64,000 nucleotides of DNA from JBHYGK01 sp051859045 (lineage in GTDB: Bacteria > Pseudomonadota > Gammaproteobacteria > Xanthomonadales > Xanthomonadaceae): contig JBHYGK010000008.1 of assembly GCA_051859045.1 (NCBI GenBank), positions 1 to 64,000 of the forward strand, written 5' to 3'. Positions 32,764 to 41,255 of the stretch are shown here, piece by piece. Below the pieces are notes generated by a model, which made no database searches, was not told the DNA's origin, and was given only the letters and a program-made list of their open reading frames with translations. The position numbers were made by a program, and so were the translations under genes. Position 1 is the stretch's first letter. Each line of letters starts with the position of its first letter.

Positions 32764-32979
32764 TTGCCTGCGGCCGCGGCCGCTGGCATACTTCGCGGCC
32801 CTCCGGCCCGTCCGGAGGCCCCCGGCCCAGGCTCCGGGGCCCGCGCAGGCGGGCGAAAGCCAGGACTTGGACCCGTCCCGGCTGCACAGCCGGGGCCTAC
32901 GACCGGCACGGGCAGGACGGAAAGCGTGGCGCAAGCCATCGCCCGGGCCAGTAATCACGCATCCGAAAGGACTGACGCA
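32764..32979 (+). promoter_or_regulatory. rpmI-rplT promoter and structured leader
   Basis: TTGCCT (32764) and CATACT (32787) with 17-bp spacing make a promoter candidate. The roughly 185-nt leader that follows holds stems at 32800-32818 (CCTCCGG/CCGGAGG), 32840-32853 (CCCGC/GCGGG) and 32877-32894 (CCCGGCTG/CAGCCGGG). Ribosomal protein L20 represses its own operon through a structured leader in other bacteria; that role here is inference. Together with 32629-32763 it makes up the 351-bp infC-rpmI gap. Confidence 0.5.
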
Positions 32980-33177
32980 ATGCCCAAGATCAAGACCAAG
33001 CGGGCTGCAGCGAAGCGTTTCCGCAAGACCGCTTCGGGCAAGTACAAGTGCGGCCACGCGAACCGTAGCCACATCCTCACCAAGAAGGCGACCAAGCGGA
33101 AGCGCAACCTGCGGCAGACGAACCATGTTCGTGCCGAGGACGCCGGCCGTCTGGACCGCATGCTGCCGTACCTCTGA
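32980..33177 (+). CDS. rpmI: 50S ribosomal protein L35
   Basis: 65-residue basic ribosomal protein with the family start MPKIKTKRAAAKRFRKT and end GRLDRMLPYL. AAAGGA precedes the start. It is 12 bp upstream of rplT, the usual pairing. Confidence 0.98.
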   Translation: MPKIKTKRAAAKRFRKTASGKYKCGHANRSHILTKKATKRKRNLRQTNHVRAEDAGRLDRMLPYL

Positions 33178-33189
33178 GGAGACTGAACC

Positions 33190-33549
33190 ATGGCTCGTGT
33201 TAAGCGTGGCGTCACCGCCCGTGCCCGTCACAAGAAGATCCTCAAGCAGGCCAAGGGCTACTACAACGCCCGCCGCAAGGTGTTCCGCGTCGCCAAGCAG
33301 GCGGTCACCAAGGCCCTGCAGTACGCCTACATCGGCCGCAAGCAGAAGAAGCGCAATTTCCGCAGCCTGTGGATCGTGCGCATCAACGCCGCCGCCCGCA
33401 TGTACGGCCTGAGCTACTCGCGCCTGATGAACGGCCTCAAGAAGGCCGGCATCGAGCTCGACCGCAAGGCCCTGGCGGACATCGCCGTGCACGACATCCA
33501 CGCCTTCGGCGTGCTGGCCGAGAAGGCCAAGGGCGCGCTCGCGGCCTGA
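33190..33549 (+). CDS. rplT: 50S ribosomal protein L20
   Basis: 119-residue 23S rRNA-binding protein needed early in 50S assembly and, in studied bacteria, a translational repressor of rpmI-rplT. Diagnostic sequence MARVKRGVTARARHKKILK at the start, with RKQKKRNFRSLWIVRINAAAR in the middle. The Arg/Lys-rich extended N-terminus is intact. Confidence 0.98.
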   Translation: MARVKRGVTARARHKKILKQAKGYYNARRKVFRVAKQAVTKALQYAYIGRKQKKRNFRSLWIVRINAAARMYGLSYSRLMNGLKKAGIELDRKALADIAVHDIHAFGVLAEKAKGALAA

Positions 33550-33563
33550 TGCACCGTCGCACC

Positions 33564-33655
33564 GCGCGCGGCCCCCGGGCCGCGCGCCGATGACAGCACC
33601 ATCGGCGGCCCTCGGGCCGCCACCCCGTGGGGAAGGGCGCGAGTCCTTCCCCACG
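33564..33655 (+). promoter_or_regulatory. Three hairpins in the rplT-pheS spacer
   Basis: Consecutive perfect stems: 33564-33587 (11 bp, GCGCGCGGCCC/GGGCCGCGCGC), 33604-33621 (8 bp, GGCGGCCC/GGGCCGCC) and 33626-33655 (11 bp, CGTGGGGAAGG/CCTTCCCCACG). The first probably terminates or attenuates rpmI-rplT transcription; the others lie in the pheS leader. No run of Phe codons is seen, so a classical pheST leader peptide is not supported. Confidence 0.45.
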
Positions 33656-33774
33656 CGTGTTTCAGGGGTCCGGAGCGCGTCCCGCGCCGCCGGCCCCGCC
33701 CACCGGGTCGTCCCGCGCGATCGGCGCGCCGGCCCGTGGCCCCCTTCAGCGCCACGCACCGCCGCCGGAGTCCC

Positions 33775-34770
33775 ATGAGCGAGCTCGACACCCTCCTTCC
33801 CGCCGCGCTGGCCGAGATCGCCGGTGCCGCCAGCCTCGAGGCCCTCGAGGCCACGCGCGTGGCGCTGCTCGGCAAGCAGGGCACGGTCACCGGCCTGCTC
33901 AAGCAGCTCGGCGGCCTGCCGCCGGAGCAGCGCAAGGCCTTCGGCGAGCAGGTCAACCGCGTGCGCGACCAGCTCGGCGACGCGCTCGCCGCGCGCAGGG
34001 ACCTGCTCGAGCAGGCCGCGCTCGACGCGCGCCTGGCCTCCGAGCGCATCGACGTCAGCCTGCCCGGCCGCGCCGGCCAGCGCGGCAGCCTGCACCCGGT
34101 CTCGCGCACCCTCGAGCGCATCGCCGACATCTTCGGCCGGCTGGGCTACGAGCTCGCCGACGGCCCGGAGATCGAGGACGACGCGCACAACTTCGAGGCG
34201 CTCAACTTCCCGCCGCACCACCCGGCGCGGGCGATGCACGACACCTTCTACTTCCCCGATGGCCGCCTGCTGCGCACCCACACCTCGCCGGTGCAGGTGC
34301 GCTACATGCGCGAGCGCCAGCCGCCGTTCCGGATGATCGCGATGGGCAAGGTCTACCGCAGCGACAGCGACCAGACCCACACGCCGATGTTCCACCAGAT
34401 GGAAGGCCTGCTCGTCGACGAGACCTCGAGCTTCGCCGACCTCAAGGGCACGCTGAAGACCTTCGTCGAGGCCTTCTTCGAGCGCGACTTCGAGATGCGC
34501 TTCCGCCCCAGCTACTTCCCCTTCACCGAGCCCTCGGCCGAGGTGGACATCCGCTGGGACCTGGCCGACGGCTCGACCCGCTGGCTCGAGGTGCTGGGCT
34601 GCGGCATGGTCCACCCCAACGTGCTGCGCCAGTGCGGCATCGACCCCGAGCGCTACACCGGCTTCGCCTTCGGCCTCGGCATCGAGCGCTTCGCCATGCT
34701 GCGCTACGGCGTCGACGACCTGCGCAGCTTCTTCGAGAACGACCTGCGCTTCCTGCGCCAGTTCGCCTGA
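33775..34770 (+). CDS. pheS: Phenylalanyl-tRNA synthetase alpha subunit
   Basis: Catalytic alpha subunit of the alpha2beta2 synthetase, 331 residues from an ATG preceded by GGAG. N-terminal coiled-coil (about 1-85) binds tRNA; class II core shows motif 2 (HTSPVQVRYM ... GKVYRSDSDQTHTPMFHQMEG) and motif 3 (GFAFGLGIERFAMLRYG). Ala/Gly in motif 3 region affects analogue specificity; not analysed further. pheT begins 10 bp later. Confidence 0.97.
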   Translation: MSELDTLLPAALAEIAGAASLEALEATRVALLGKQGTVTGLLKQLGGLPPEQRKAFGEQVNRVRDQLGDALAARRDLLEQAALDARLASERIDVSLPGRAGQRGSLHPVSRTLERIADIFGRLGYELADGPEIEDDAHNFEALNFPPHHPARAMHDTFYFPDGRLLRTHTSPVQVRYMRERQPPFRMIAMGKVYRSDSDQTHTPMFHQMEGLLVDETSSFADLKGTLKTFVEAFFERDFEMRFRPSYFPFTEPSAEVDIRWDLADGSTRWLEVLGCGMVHPNVLRQCGIDPERYTGFAFGLGIERFAMLRYGVDDLRSFFENDLRFLRQFA

Positions 34771-34780
34771 GGCCACGACC

Positions 34781-37168
34781 ATGAAGTTCCCCGAATCCTG
34801 GCTGCGCGAGCAGCTCGCCCTCGAGCACGTCGGCCGCGACCAGCTCGACGCCCGCCTCACCGCGATCGGCCTGGAGGTCGAGGGCGTCGAGGTGATCGGC
34901 GCGGGCCTGCAGGGCGTCGTCGTCGGCCACATCCTCGAGGCCGCCAAGCATCCCGAGGCCGACCGCCTGCAGGTCTGCCGCGTGGACGCCGGCGCGCACG
35001 GCGTGGTCCAGATCGTCTGCGGCGCGCCGAACGCGCGCGCCGGCCTGAAGGCGCCGCTGGCGCTGGTCGGCGCCCGCCTGCCCGGCGGCCTGCAGATCAA
35101 GGCCGCCACCCTGCGCGGCGTCGACAGCGCCGGCATGCTCTGCAGCGCCAAGGAGCTCGGCCTCGACGCCGACGCCTCGGGCCTGTGGGAGCTGGCCGCC
35201 GACGCGCCGGTGGGCGCCGACCTGGCCGCGTGGCTGGGCCTGCCCGATGCCAGCTTCGAGCTCAAGCTGACCCCCAACCGCGCCGACTGCTTCTCGGTGC
35301 GCGGCGTCGCCTACGACGTGGCCGCCGCGTTCGGCTCCGAGGTGCGGCCGCTCGACGTCGCCCCGGCGCCGGTCGCCTCCGCCGCCACCCGCGCCGTCGC
35401 CCTGGAGGCCGGCGCCGCCGCGCCGCGCTACTGCGGCCGCGTCATCGAAGGCGTCGACGCCGGCGTCGCCACGCCCGCGTGGATGGCCCAGCGCCTCGCC
35501 CGCGCCGGCGTGCGCCCGCTGAGCTTCCTCGTCGACGTCACCCAGTACGTGATGCTCGAGCTCGGCCAGCCGATGCACGCCTTCGACGACGCCACGCTGG
35601 CGGGCGCCGTGCGCGTGCGCCACGCCGCCGCCGGCGAGCGCCTGGCCCTGCTCGACGGCCGCGAGGTCGCGCTCGACCCCGGCTTCCTCGTGATCGCCGA
35701 CGACCGCGGCGCGCTCGCGCTGGCCGGCATCATGGGCGGCCAGGCCAGCAAGGTCACCGACGCCACCCGCACCGTGTTCCTGGAGAGCGCGCACTTCGCG
35801 CCGGACGCCATCATCGGCCGCTCGCGCAAGCTCGGCCTGCACACCGACGCCTCGCACCGCTTCGAGCGCGGCGTCGACCCGCAGCTGCCGCGGATCGCGC
35901 TCGAGCGCGCCACCGCGCTCATCCTGCAGGTCGCCGGCGGCCAGGCCGGCCCGGTGGTCGAGGCCGCGCTCGATCAGCACCTCGCGCCGCCGGCGCCGGT
36001 GGCGCTGCGCCGCGCCCGGCTGGCCCGCGTGCTCGGCATCACCGTCGCCGACGCCGAGGTCGAGCGCATCCTGCGCGCGCTGGGCATGCAGGTCGCCGCC
36101 ACGGCCGAGGGCTGGGTCGTCACCCCGCCCAGCCGCCGCTTCGACATCGCGATCGAGGAGGACCTGATCGAGGAGGTCGTGCGCATCCACGGCTACGAGG
36201 CGGTGCCCACCGCGTCGCCCTCGGGCCGGATCCGCCCCGCCGCCCCCAGCGAGACCCGCGTCGAGGAATCGACCCTGCGTCGCCAGCTCGCCGCCCGCGA
36301 CTACCGCGAGGCGATCGACTACGCCTTCCTCGACGCCCGCATCCTCCGGGCCTGGGGCCTGGACGCCGGCGCCGTGGCGCTGGCCAACCCGCTCTCCACC
36401 GAGCTCGGCGTGATGCGCACCGCGCTGCTGCCGGGCCTGGTGGAGTCGCTGCGCGCCAACCGCGCCCGCCAGCAGGGGCGCGTCCGCCTGTTCGAGCTGG
36501 GGCGCGTGTTCCACCTCGGCGCCCCGGGCGAGGGCCCGGTCGAGACCCGCCGCGTGGCCGCGATCGCCTGCGGCGACGCGCGCGCCGAGCAGTGGGGGGA
36601 GGCGGGGCGCGCGGTCGACTTCTTCGACGTGAAGGGCGACCTCGAGAGCCTGCTGGCGCTGGCCGGCGAGGGCGCGGCGGCCGAGTTCCGGCCCGCCGCG
36701 GTCGCCTGGCTGCATCCCGGCCGCTCGGCCGAGGTCTGGCGCGCGGGCGTCCGCCTGGGCTGGATCGGCCACCTGCACCCGGGCCTGGCCCGCGCGCTCG
36801 ACCTCGAGGGCGAGGTGGTGGGCTTCGAACTCGACCTCGACCCCCTGCTCGCGCGCGCGGTGCCGCGCGCCGGGAGCGTGTCGCGCTTCCCGTCCGTCCG
36901 CCGCGACCTCGCGTTCGTCGTCCCGGAGGCCACCGCCTGGGGCGCGCTCGAGGCCAGCCTGCGCGCCGCGCTGGGCCCGCTGCTGCGCGAGGTGGTGGTG
37001 TTCGACCGCTACGCCGGCAAGGGCGTCGAACCGGGCTTCAAGAGTCTCGCTATGGGCTTGATTTTGCAGGATTCCCAGCGCACCCTCTCGGATCATGACG
37101 CCGAACAGGCCGTGGCCGCGGCGGTCGCCGCGCTCGAGGCTTCGCACGGCGCGCGCATCAGGGGTTGA
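34781..37168 (+). CDS. pheT: Phenylalanyl-tRNA synthetase beta subunit
   Basis: 795-residue beta subunit, responsible for tRNA binding and editing. Domain order: EMAP-like tRNA-binding domain (about 40-150, with HPEADRLQVCRVD), B3/B4 editing domain (about 215-390, SFLVDVTQYVMLELGQPMHAF and HRFERGVDP), B5 domain (400-475), the catalytic-like core (EAIDYAFLD, ANPLSTELGVMRTALLPGL) and the C-terminal ferredoxin-fold anticodon-binding domain (SRFPSVRRDLAFVV, FDRYAGKGVEPG). ihfA starts one base after its stop, as in many Gammaproteobacteria. Confidence 0.98.
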   Translation: MKFPESWLREQLALEHVGRDQLDARLTAIGLEVEGVEVIGAGLQGVVVGHILEAAKHPEADRLQVCRVDAGAHGVVQIVCGAPNARAGLKAPLALVGARLPGGLQIKAATLRGVDSAGMLCSAKELGLDADASGLWELAADAPVGADLAAWLGLPDASFELKLTPNRADCFSVRGVAYDVAAAFGSEVRPLDVAPAPVASAATRAVALEAGAAAPRYCGRVIEGVDAGVATPAWMAQRLARAGVRPLSFLVDVTQYVMLELGQPMHAFDDATLAGAVRVRHAAAGERLALLDGREVALDPGFLVIADDRGALALAGIMGGQASKVTDATRTVFLESAHFAPDAIIGRSRKLGLHTDASHRFERGVDPQLPRIALERATALILQVAGGQAGPVVEAALDQHLAPPAPVALRRARLARVLGITVADAEVERILRALGMQVAATAEGWVVTPPSRRFDIAIEEDLIEEVVRIHGYEAVPTASPSGRIRPAAPSETRVEESTLRRQLAARDYREAIDYAFLDARILRAWGLDAGAVALANPLSTELGVMRTALLPGLVESLRANRARQQGRVRLFELGRVFHLGAPGEGPVETRRVAAIACGDARAEQWGEAGRAVDFFDVKGDLESLLALAGEGAAAEFRPAAVAWLHPGRSAEVWRAGVRLGWIGHLHPGLARALDLEGEVVGFELDLDPLLARAVPRAGSVSRFPSVRRDLAFVVPEATAWGALEASLRAALGPLLREVVVFDRYAGKGVEPGFKSLAMGLILQDSQRTLSDHDAEQAVAAAVAALEASHGARIRG

Positions 37169-37169
37169 G

Positions 37170-37469
37170 ATGGCACTGACGAAGGCGGAAATGGCCGAAC
37201 GCCTCTTCGAGGAGGTCGGCCTGAACAAGCGCGAGGCCAAGGAGTTCGTCGACGCGTTCTTCGACGCGCTGCGCGAGTCCCTCGAGGCCGGGCAGCAGGT
37301 CAAGCTGTCGGGCTTCGGCAATTTCGACCTGCGGCGCAAGAACCAGCGCCCGGGCCGGAACCCGAAGACCGGCGAGGAAATCCCCATTTCGGCCCGGACG
37401 GTGGTCACCTTCCGCCCCGGCCAGAAGCTGAAGGAGCGGGTGGAGGCCTATGCTGGATCCGGGCAGTAA
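37170..37469 (+). CDS. ihfA: Integration host factor subunit alpha
   Basis: 99-residue DNA-bending HU-family protein that pairs with IhfB. Features: MALTKAEMAERLFEEVGLNK start, SGFGNFDLRRKNQRPGRNPKTGEEI beta-arm region with the conserved RPGRNP turn whose Pro intercalates into DNA. It is cotranscribed with pheST, and its final 20 bp overlap the start of the MerR-type gene. Confidence 0.98.
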   Translation: MALTKAEMAERLFEEVGLNKREAKEFVDAFFDALRESLEAGQQVKLSGFGNFDLRRKNQRPGRNPKTGEEIPISARTVVTFRPGQKLKERVEAYAGSGQ

Positions 37470-37806
37470 CCGCGAGCTTCCGCCGATCCCGGCGAAGCGC
37501 TACTTCACCATCGGTGAGGTCAGCGAGCTGTGCGACGTCAAGCCGCACGTGCTGCGCTACTGGGAGACGGAGTTCACCAGCCTCAAGCCGGTCAAGCGGC
37601 GGGGCAACCGGCGCTACTACCAGCGCCACGACGTGCTGATGATCCGCCAGATCCGCGGCCTGCTGTACGAGGAGGGCTACACCATCGGCGGCGCCCGCCT
37701 GCGCATCGAGGGCGAGGCCGGCAAGCACGACTCCGCGCTCAGCACCCAGGTCGTCAAGCAGGTGCGGATGGAGCTCGAGGAAGTGCTGGCGCTGCTGCGT
37801 CGCTGA
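37450..37806 (+). CDS. MerR family transcriptional regulator
   Basis: 118-residue protein with a MerR winged helix-turn-helix (YFTIGEVSELCDVKPHVLRYWETEF, then RRGNRRYYQRHDV) and a short C-terminal helix for dimerisation. There are no Cys residues in the effector region, so it is not a metal or redox sensor of the classical type. A MerR gene directly after ihfA is a conserved arrangement. Regulatory target is unknown. Confidence 0.88.
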   Translation: MLDPGSNRELPPIPAKRYFTIGEVSELCDVKPHVLRYWETEFTSLKPVKRRGNRRYYQRHDVLMIRQIRGLLYEEGYTIGGARLRIEGEAGKHDSALSTQVVKQVRMELEEVLALLRR

Positions 37807-37854
37807 CGCTATCATCCGCGTCCCGCAGCGGTGGAACGCCGCGGGGTCGACGTT

Positions 37855-37931
37855 CGGGGCGTAGCGCAGCCTGGTAGCGCACCAGCATGGGGTGCTGGGG
37901 GTCGTGAGTTCGAATCTCACCGTCCCGACCA
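37855..37931 (+). tRNA. tRNA-Pro (GGG)
   Basis: 77 nt including encoded CCA. The acceptor stem CGGGGCG / CGTCCCG contains one G-T wobble; anticodon stem CCAGC / GCTGG with loop ATGGGGT gives anticodon GGG; T-arm GTGAG TTCGAAT CTCAC pairs. A TATCAT element at 37810 might be its -10. A stable terminator follows 53 bp downstream. Confidence 0.95.
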
Positions 37932-37983
37932 ACTCGACCGCCGCGCCTCGCCAGAAGGCACGGCCCTCCACGCAGCACACGCC

Positions 37984-38007
37984 AAGCCCCCGCCCCGCGG
38001 GGGCTTT
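37984..38007 (+). terminator. Terminator after tRNA-Pro
   Basis: 9-bp stem AAGCCCCCG / CGGGGGCTT with a CCCCG loop and a short T stretch, typical of a tRNA terminator. Confidence 0.75.
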
Positions 38008-38089
38008 CGCGTTGATGGCCCCCGCGAGGCTGCGCGGACCGCCCCGGCGCGGCTATGCTCGCGGCTGTTCCCACGCAGAACAGACCTCC

Positions 38090-39031
38090 ATGCGCAGCCT
38101 CTATCCCGAGATCGAGGCGTTCGACACCGGCTTCCTGCCCGTCGACGCCCGCCACGTCCTGTACTACGAGCAGTGCGGCAATCCCGCCGGCAAGCCGGTG
38201 GTGATCCTGCACGGCGGCCCCGGCGGCGGCGTCAGCCCCAAGATGCGCCGCTTCCACGACCCCAAGCGCTACCGCATCGTGCTGTTCGACCAGCGCGGCG
38301 CCGGCCGCAGCACGCCGCACGCCGACCTCGTCGACAACACCACCGGCCACCTGGTGGCCGACATCGAGGCGCTGCGCGTGCACCTCGGCATCGAGCGCTG
38401 GCAGGTGTTCGGCGGCAGCTGGGGCAGCACCCTCGCGCTCGCCTACGCCCAGGCGCATCCCGCGCGCACCACCGAGCTGGTGCTGCGCGGCATCTTCATG
38501 CTCAGGCGCTGGGAGCTGGAGTGGTTCTACCAGCAGGGCGCCTCGCGGCTGTTCCCCGACGCCTGGGACAAGTACCTCGCGCCGATCCCCGAGGTGGAGC
38601 GCCACGACCTGATGTCGGCCTACCACCGCCGGCTCACCAGCGACGACGCCGCGGTGCGGCTCGAGGCCGCGCGCGCGTGGTCGACCTGGGAGGCGGCCAC
38701 CAGCTTCCTGCGCCAGGACGCGGGCTTCATCGCCAGCCACGAGGACGCCGAGTTCGCGCTCGCGTTCGCGCGCATCGAGTGCCACTACTTCGTCAACGGC
38801 GGCTTCTTCGAGCACGAGGACCAGCTGCTGCGCGACGCCCACCGCATCGCCGACATCCCCGGCGCCATCGTGCACGGCCGCTACGACGTGGTCTGCCCCG
38901 CGCAGAACGCCTGGGACCTGCACAAGGCCTGGCCGAAGGCCGAGCTCGAGCTGTGCCCGACCTCGGGCCACTCGGCGTTCGAGCCGGAGATCTGCGACGC
39001 GCTGGTGCGCGCGACCGACCGCTTCCGCTGA
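38090..39031 (+). CDS. pip: Proline iminopeptidase
   Basis: 313-residue cytoplasmic alpha/beta hydrolase of peptidase family S33 that removes N-terminal proline from peptides. Nucleophile elbow GGSWGS (S110), catalytic D266 (HGRYDVVCP) and H294 (SGHSAFEPE); the oxyanion motif HGGPGGG (41-47) and FDQRGAGRS are family hallmarks. It has its own upstream region after the tRNA-Pro terminator. The adjacency to tRNA-Pro is probably chance. Confidence 0.95.
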   Translation: MRSLYPEIEAFDTGFLPVDARHVLYYEQCGNPAGKPVVILHGGPGGGVSPKMRRFHDPKRYRIVLFDQRGAGRSTPHADLVDNTTGHLVADIEALRVHLGIERWQVFGGSWGSTLALAYAQAHPARTTELVLRGIFMLRRWELEWFYQQGASRLFPDAWDKYLAPIPEVERHDLMSAYHRRLTSDDAAVRLEAARAWSTWEAATSFLRQDAGFIASHEDAEFALAFARIECHYFVNGGFFEHEDQLLRDAHRIADIPGAIVHGRYDVVCPAQNAWDLHKAWPKAELELCPTSGHSAFEPEICDALVRATDRFR

Positions 39032-39068
39032 GGCCGCGCGCGGCCTCCCGCCGCGACGGCGCGCCGGC

Positions 39069-39608
39069 TCAGGCCGGCGTGCCGTCCGGGTCGCGGTCCA
39101 CCAGCCACAGGCCGGCCCACAGCTTCGGGTCCATCGCGTAGCCCTCGGCGGCCTTGGCCGCCAGCCAGCGCGGGGCGTCGTCCAGCGGCACCTCGTGCAC
39201 GGTGATGTCCTCGCCGTCGACGCCGCCGCCCGCGTGCACGCGGGTCAGGCCGCGCGCGCGGACGAAGGCCACCACCTCGTTGCTCATGCCCGAGCTGCTC
39301 GGGCCCACCAGCAGCACCTTGACCTCGTCGGCGTGCCAGCCGGTCTCCTCCAGCAGTTCGCGGCGGGCGGCGGCCTCCATGGTGTCGGTGGCCGAGGTGT
39401 CGCCGACCAGGCCCGCAGGCATCTCGATCGAGCGCGCCTGCATCGGGATCCGGTACTGCTCGACGAACAGCAGCGTGCGCTGCGGCGTGAGCGCGATGAT
39501 GATCACCGCCGAGCCGGCGTTGGTGCGCTCGGCGTATTCCCAGTGGCCGCGCTGGACCAGGCGCAGGTAGCGGCCTTCGTGGAGGGTGGTCGGGGCGTCG
39601 TCGTGCAT
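39069..39608 (-). CDS. Nudix hydrolase (ADP-ribose pyrophosphatase-like)
   Basis: 179-residue Nudix hydrolase. The Nudix box GX5EX7REUXEEXGU is met by G69 to W91 with the catalytic REL-LEETGW core (R83, E84, E87, E88), but the first Glu is replaced by Asp75. The preceding EQYRIPMQARSIEMPAGLV resembles the ADP-ribose pyrophosphatase group. It is 25 bp downstream of the Xni-like gene on the same strand. Confidence 0.85.
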   Translation of the reverse strand: MHDDAPTTLHEGRYLRLVQRGHWEYAERTNAGSAVIIIALTPQRTLLFVEQYRIPMQARSIEMPAGLVGDTSATDTMEAAARRELLEETGWHADEVKVLLVGPSSSGMSNEVVAFVRARGLTRVHAGGGVDGEDITVHEVPLDDAPRWLAAKAAEGYAMDPKLWAGLWLVDRDPDGTPA

Positions 39609-39633
39609 GCGGGGCGTCCGGGTGCGGGCGGGC

Positions 39634-40524
39634 TCAGCCCGCGGCGAGCTCGTGCAGCCGGCGGCGCGTGAGCGGGCCGAACCGCAGGTGGTCGAGCAGG
39701 GGGGCGAGCTGGGCGGCGTCGAGGGGGCCGCGCTCGCCCTCGCCGAGGTCGGCGGGCAGCGGCGCGTCGAGCGCGATCGTGGCCAGCCGGCGCGAGAGCA
39801 GGGCGGCGTCGCGGTGCTCGCGCAGCTTCGCCGCCGCGGCGGCCGCGCCGCGCATGCGCAGGAACGGCACCTCGTCGATCCGCGCCAGCAGCGCGTCGAG
39901 CGAGTCGAAATGGGCGAGCAGGATGGCCGCGGTCTTGGGGCCGATCCCGGGCACGCCCGGGATGTTGTCGACCGCGTCGCCGGTCAGGCCGAGGAAGTCC
40001 GCCACCTGGTGGGCGTGCACGCCGTAGCGGGCCTTGACCTCGGCGTGTCCCCAGCGCGGGCCGCGGGCGTAGTCCCACTGGACGTCGCCGGGGGCGAGCA
40101 GCTGGCTGAGGTCCTTGTCGGCGGACAGGATCAGGCCGGGGCGTTCCGGGCGGCGCAGGCGATGCAGGGCGCTGCCGATCAGGTCGTCGGCCTCGTAGCG
40201 CGCGTCCACCAGCACCGGCAGGCCGAGCGCGCGGCACAGCGCCTGGCAGTGGCGGAACTGGCGGTGCAGCTGCTCGGGCGCGGGCTCGCGGTTGGCCTTG
40301 TAGGCCGGGTAGAGGTCGTTGCGGAAGCTCGACTCCAGCGCCTCGTCGAAGGCCACCACCAGGTGGGTGGGCCGCTCGCGCTCCAGCAGCTCGAGCACGA
40401 AGCGCGCGAAGCCGTGCACCGCGTTGACCGGCCAGCCGTCGCCGTCGTGGAACTCGTCGGGCATCGAGTGCCAGGCCCGGAAGACGTACAGGCTGGCGTC
40501 CACGAGGTGCAGCGGGCCGGCCAT
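39634..40524 (-). CDS. Xni-like 5'-3' exonuclease / flap endonuclease
   Basis: 296-residue member of the Pol I 5'-nuclease (FEN) family standing alone from DNA polymerase. N-terminal VDASLYVFRAWHSMP, acidic metal-binding residues in FDEALESSFRNDLYPAYKANR and EADDLIGSA, LSADKDLSQLL, and the H3TH motif VADFLGLTGDAVDNIPGVPG. E. coli Xni (ExoIX) is a homologue of uncertain activity. The initiation codon lies 2 bp after the nitroreductase stop on the same strand. Confidence 0.88.
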   Translation of the reverse strand: MAGPLHLVDASLYVFRAWHSMPDEFHDGDGWPVNAVHGFARFVLELLERERPTHLVVAFDEALESSFRNDLYPAYKANREPAPEQLHRQFRHCQALCRALGLPVLVDARYEADDLIGSALHRLRRPERPGLILSADKDLSQLLAPGDVQWDYARGPRWGHAEVKARYGVHAHQVADFLGLTGDAVDNIPGVPGIGPKTAAILLAHFDSLDALLARIDEVPFLRMRGAAAAAAKLREHRDAALLSRRLATIALDAPLPADLGEGERGPLDAAQLAPLLDHLRFGPLTRRRLHELAAG

Positions 40525-40526
40525 GC

Positions 40527-41096
40527 TCAGGGGCCGGTCCAGTCGGCGAGCAGGGCCCGCGGGTCCGGGCGCAGGCGCTCCGGCACGGCCTCGGTCGGGG
40601 TGCCGAGGTGGACGAAGCCGGCCACCTCCTCGTCGGCGCCGAGCCCCAGCGCGGCGAGGATGGCCGGGTCGTAGGCGGCCCAGCCGGTCAGCCACTGGCC
40701 GCCGAAGCCCAGCGCCTGCGCGGCCTGCAGCAGGGCGAAGCAGACGCAGGCCGCGGCGGCGCGCTGCTCGGCCTCCGGCACCTTGTGGCCGCGCTGCAGC
40801 CGGGTGACGACCACCAGCACCAGCGGGGCCTGCACGAAGCGCGCGCGGTCCTTGTCGACCGCCGCGGCCGGCGCGGCGGGGTCGCGCTCCAGCGCGCGCG
40901 CCGCGAGGCGCTCGCCGAGCGCCACCCGGGCGTCGCCGCGCAGGCGCAGGAAGCGGAACGGGGCGAGCTTGCCGTGGTCGGGGACCCGCACCGCGGCCTC
41001 GAGCAGGCGCAGCAGCTGGGCCTCGTCGGGGGCGGGCTCGCCGAGCAGGCGGGAGGGCGTCGAGCGACGCGCGTGGAGGAAGGCGAGGGGATCCAT
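40527..41096 (-). CDS. Nitroreductase family protein (YdjA-like)
   Basis: 189-residue FMN-binding nitroreductase-fold protein. HARRSTPSR near the start and the PDHGKLAPFRF segment are the FMN-binding Arg/Ser signatures of the YdjA subgroup, with AACVCFALLQAAQALGFGGQWLTG in the C-terminal half. Substrate is unknown. It is the first of three minus-strand genes (nitroreductase, Xni-like, Nudix) separated by only 2 and 25 bp, probably an operon. Confidence 0.85.
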   Translation of the reverse strand: MDPLAFLHARRSTPSRLLGEPAPDEAQLLRLLEAAVRVPDHGKLAPFRFLRLRGDARVALGERLAARALERDPAAPAAAVDKDRARFVQAPLVLVVVTRLQRGHKVPEAEQRAAAACVCFALLQAAQALGFGGQWLTGWAAYDPAILAALGLGADEEVAGFVHLGTPTEAVPERLRPDPRALLADWTGP

Positions 41097-41255
41097 GGGC
41101 CCAGTCTAGCAAGCGCCCCGACGCCCCGGCCGGGAACGTCCCCACGCCGCGTTGGCGCAGGGACCGGCAATCCGGGATACCCCTCTCACTTTCTTTAGCT
41201 TCCAGTGTCTACGATGCAATCCGGGTATTCAGGGGTTCGTCTAGAGGCCACCGCC

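Noticed and set aside
37855..39031. Functional link between tRNA-Pro and the adjacent proline iminopeptidase
   Set aside because: A terminator separates them and the codon match is likely coincidence; no shared regulation is visible.
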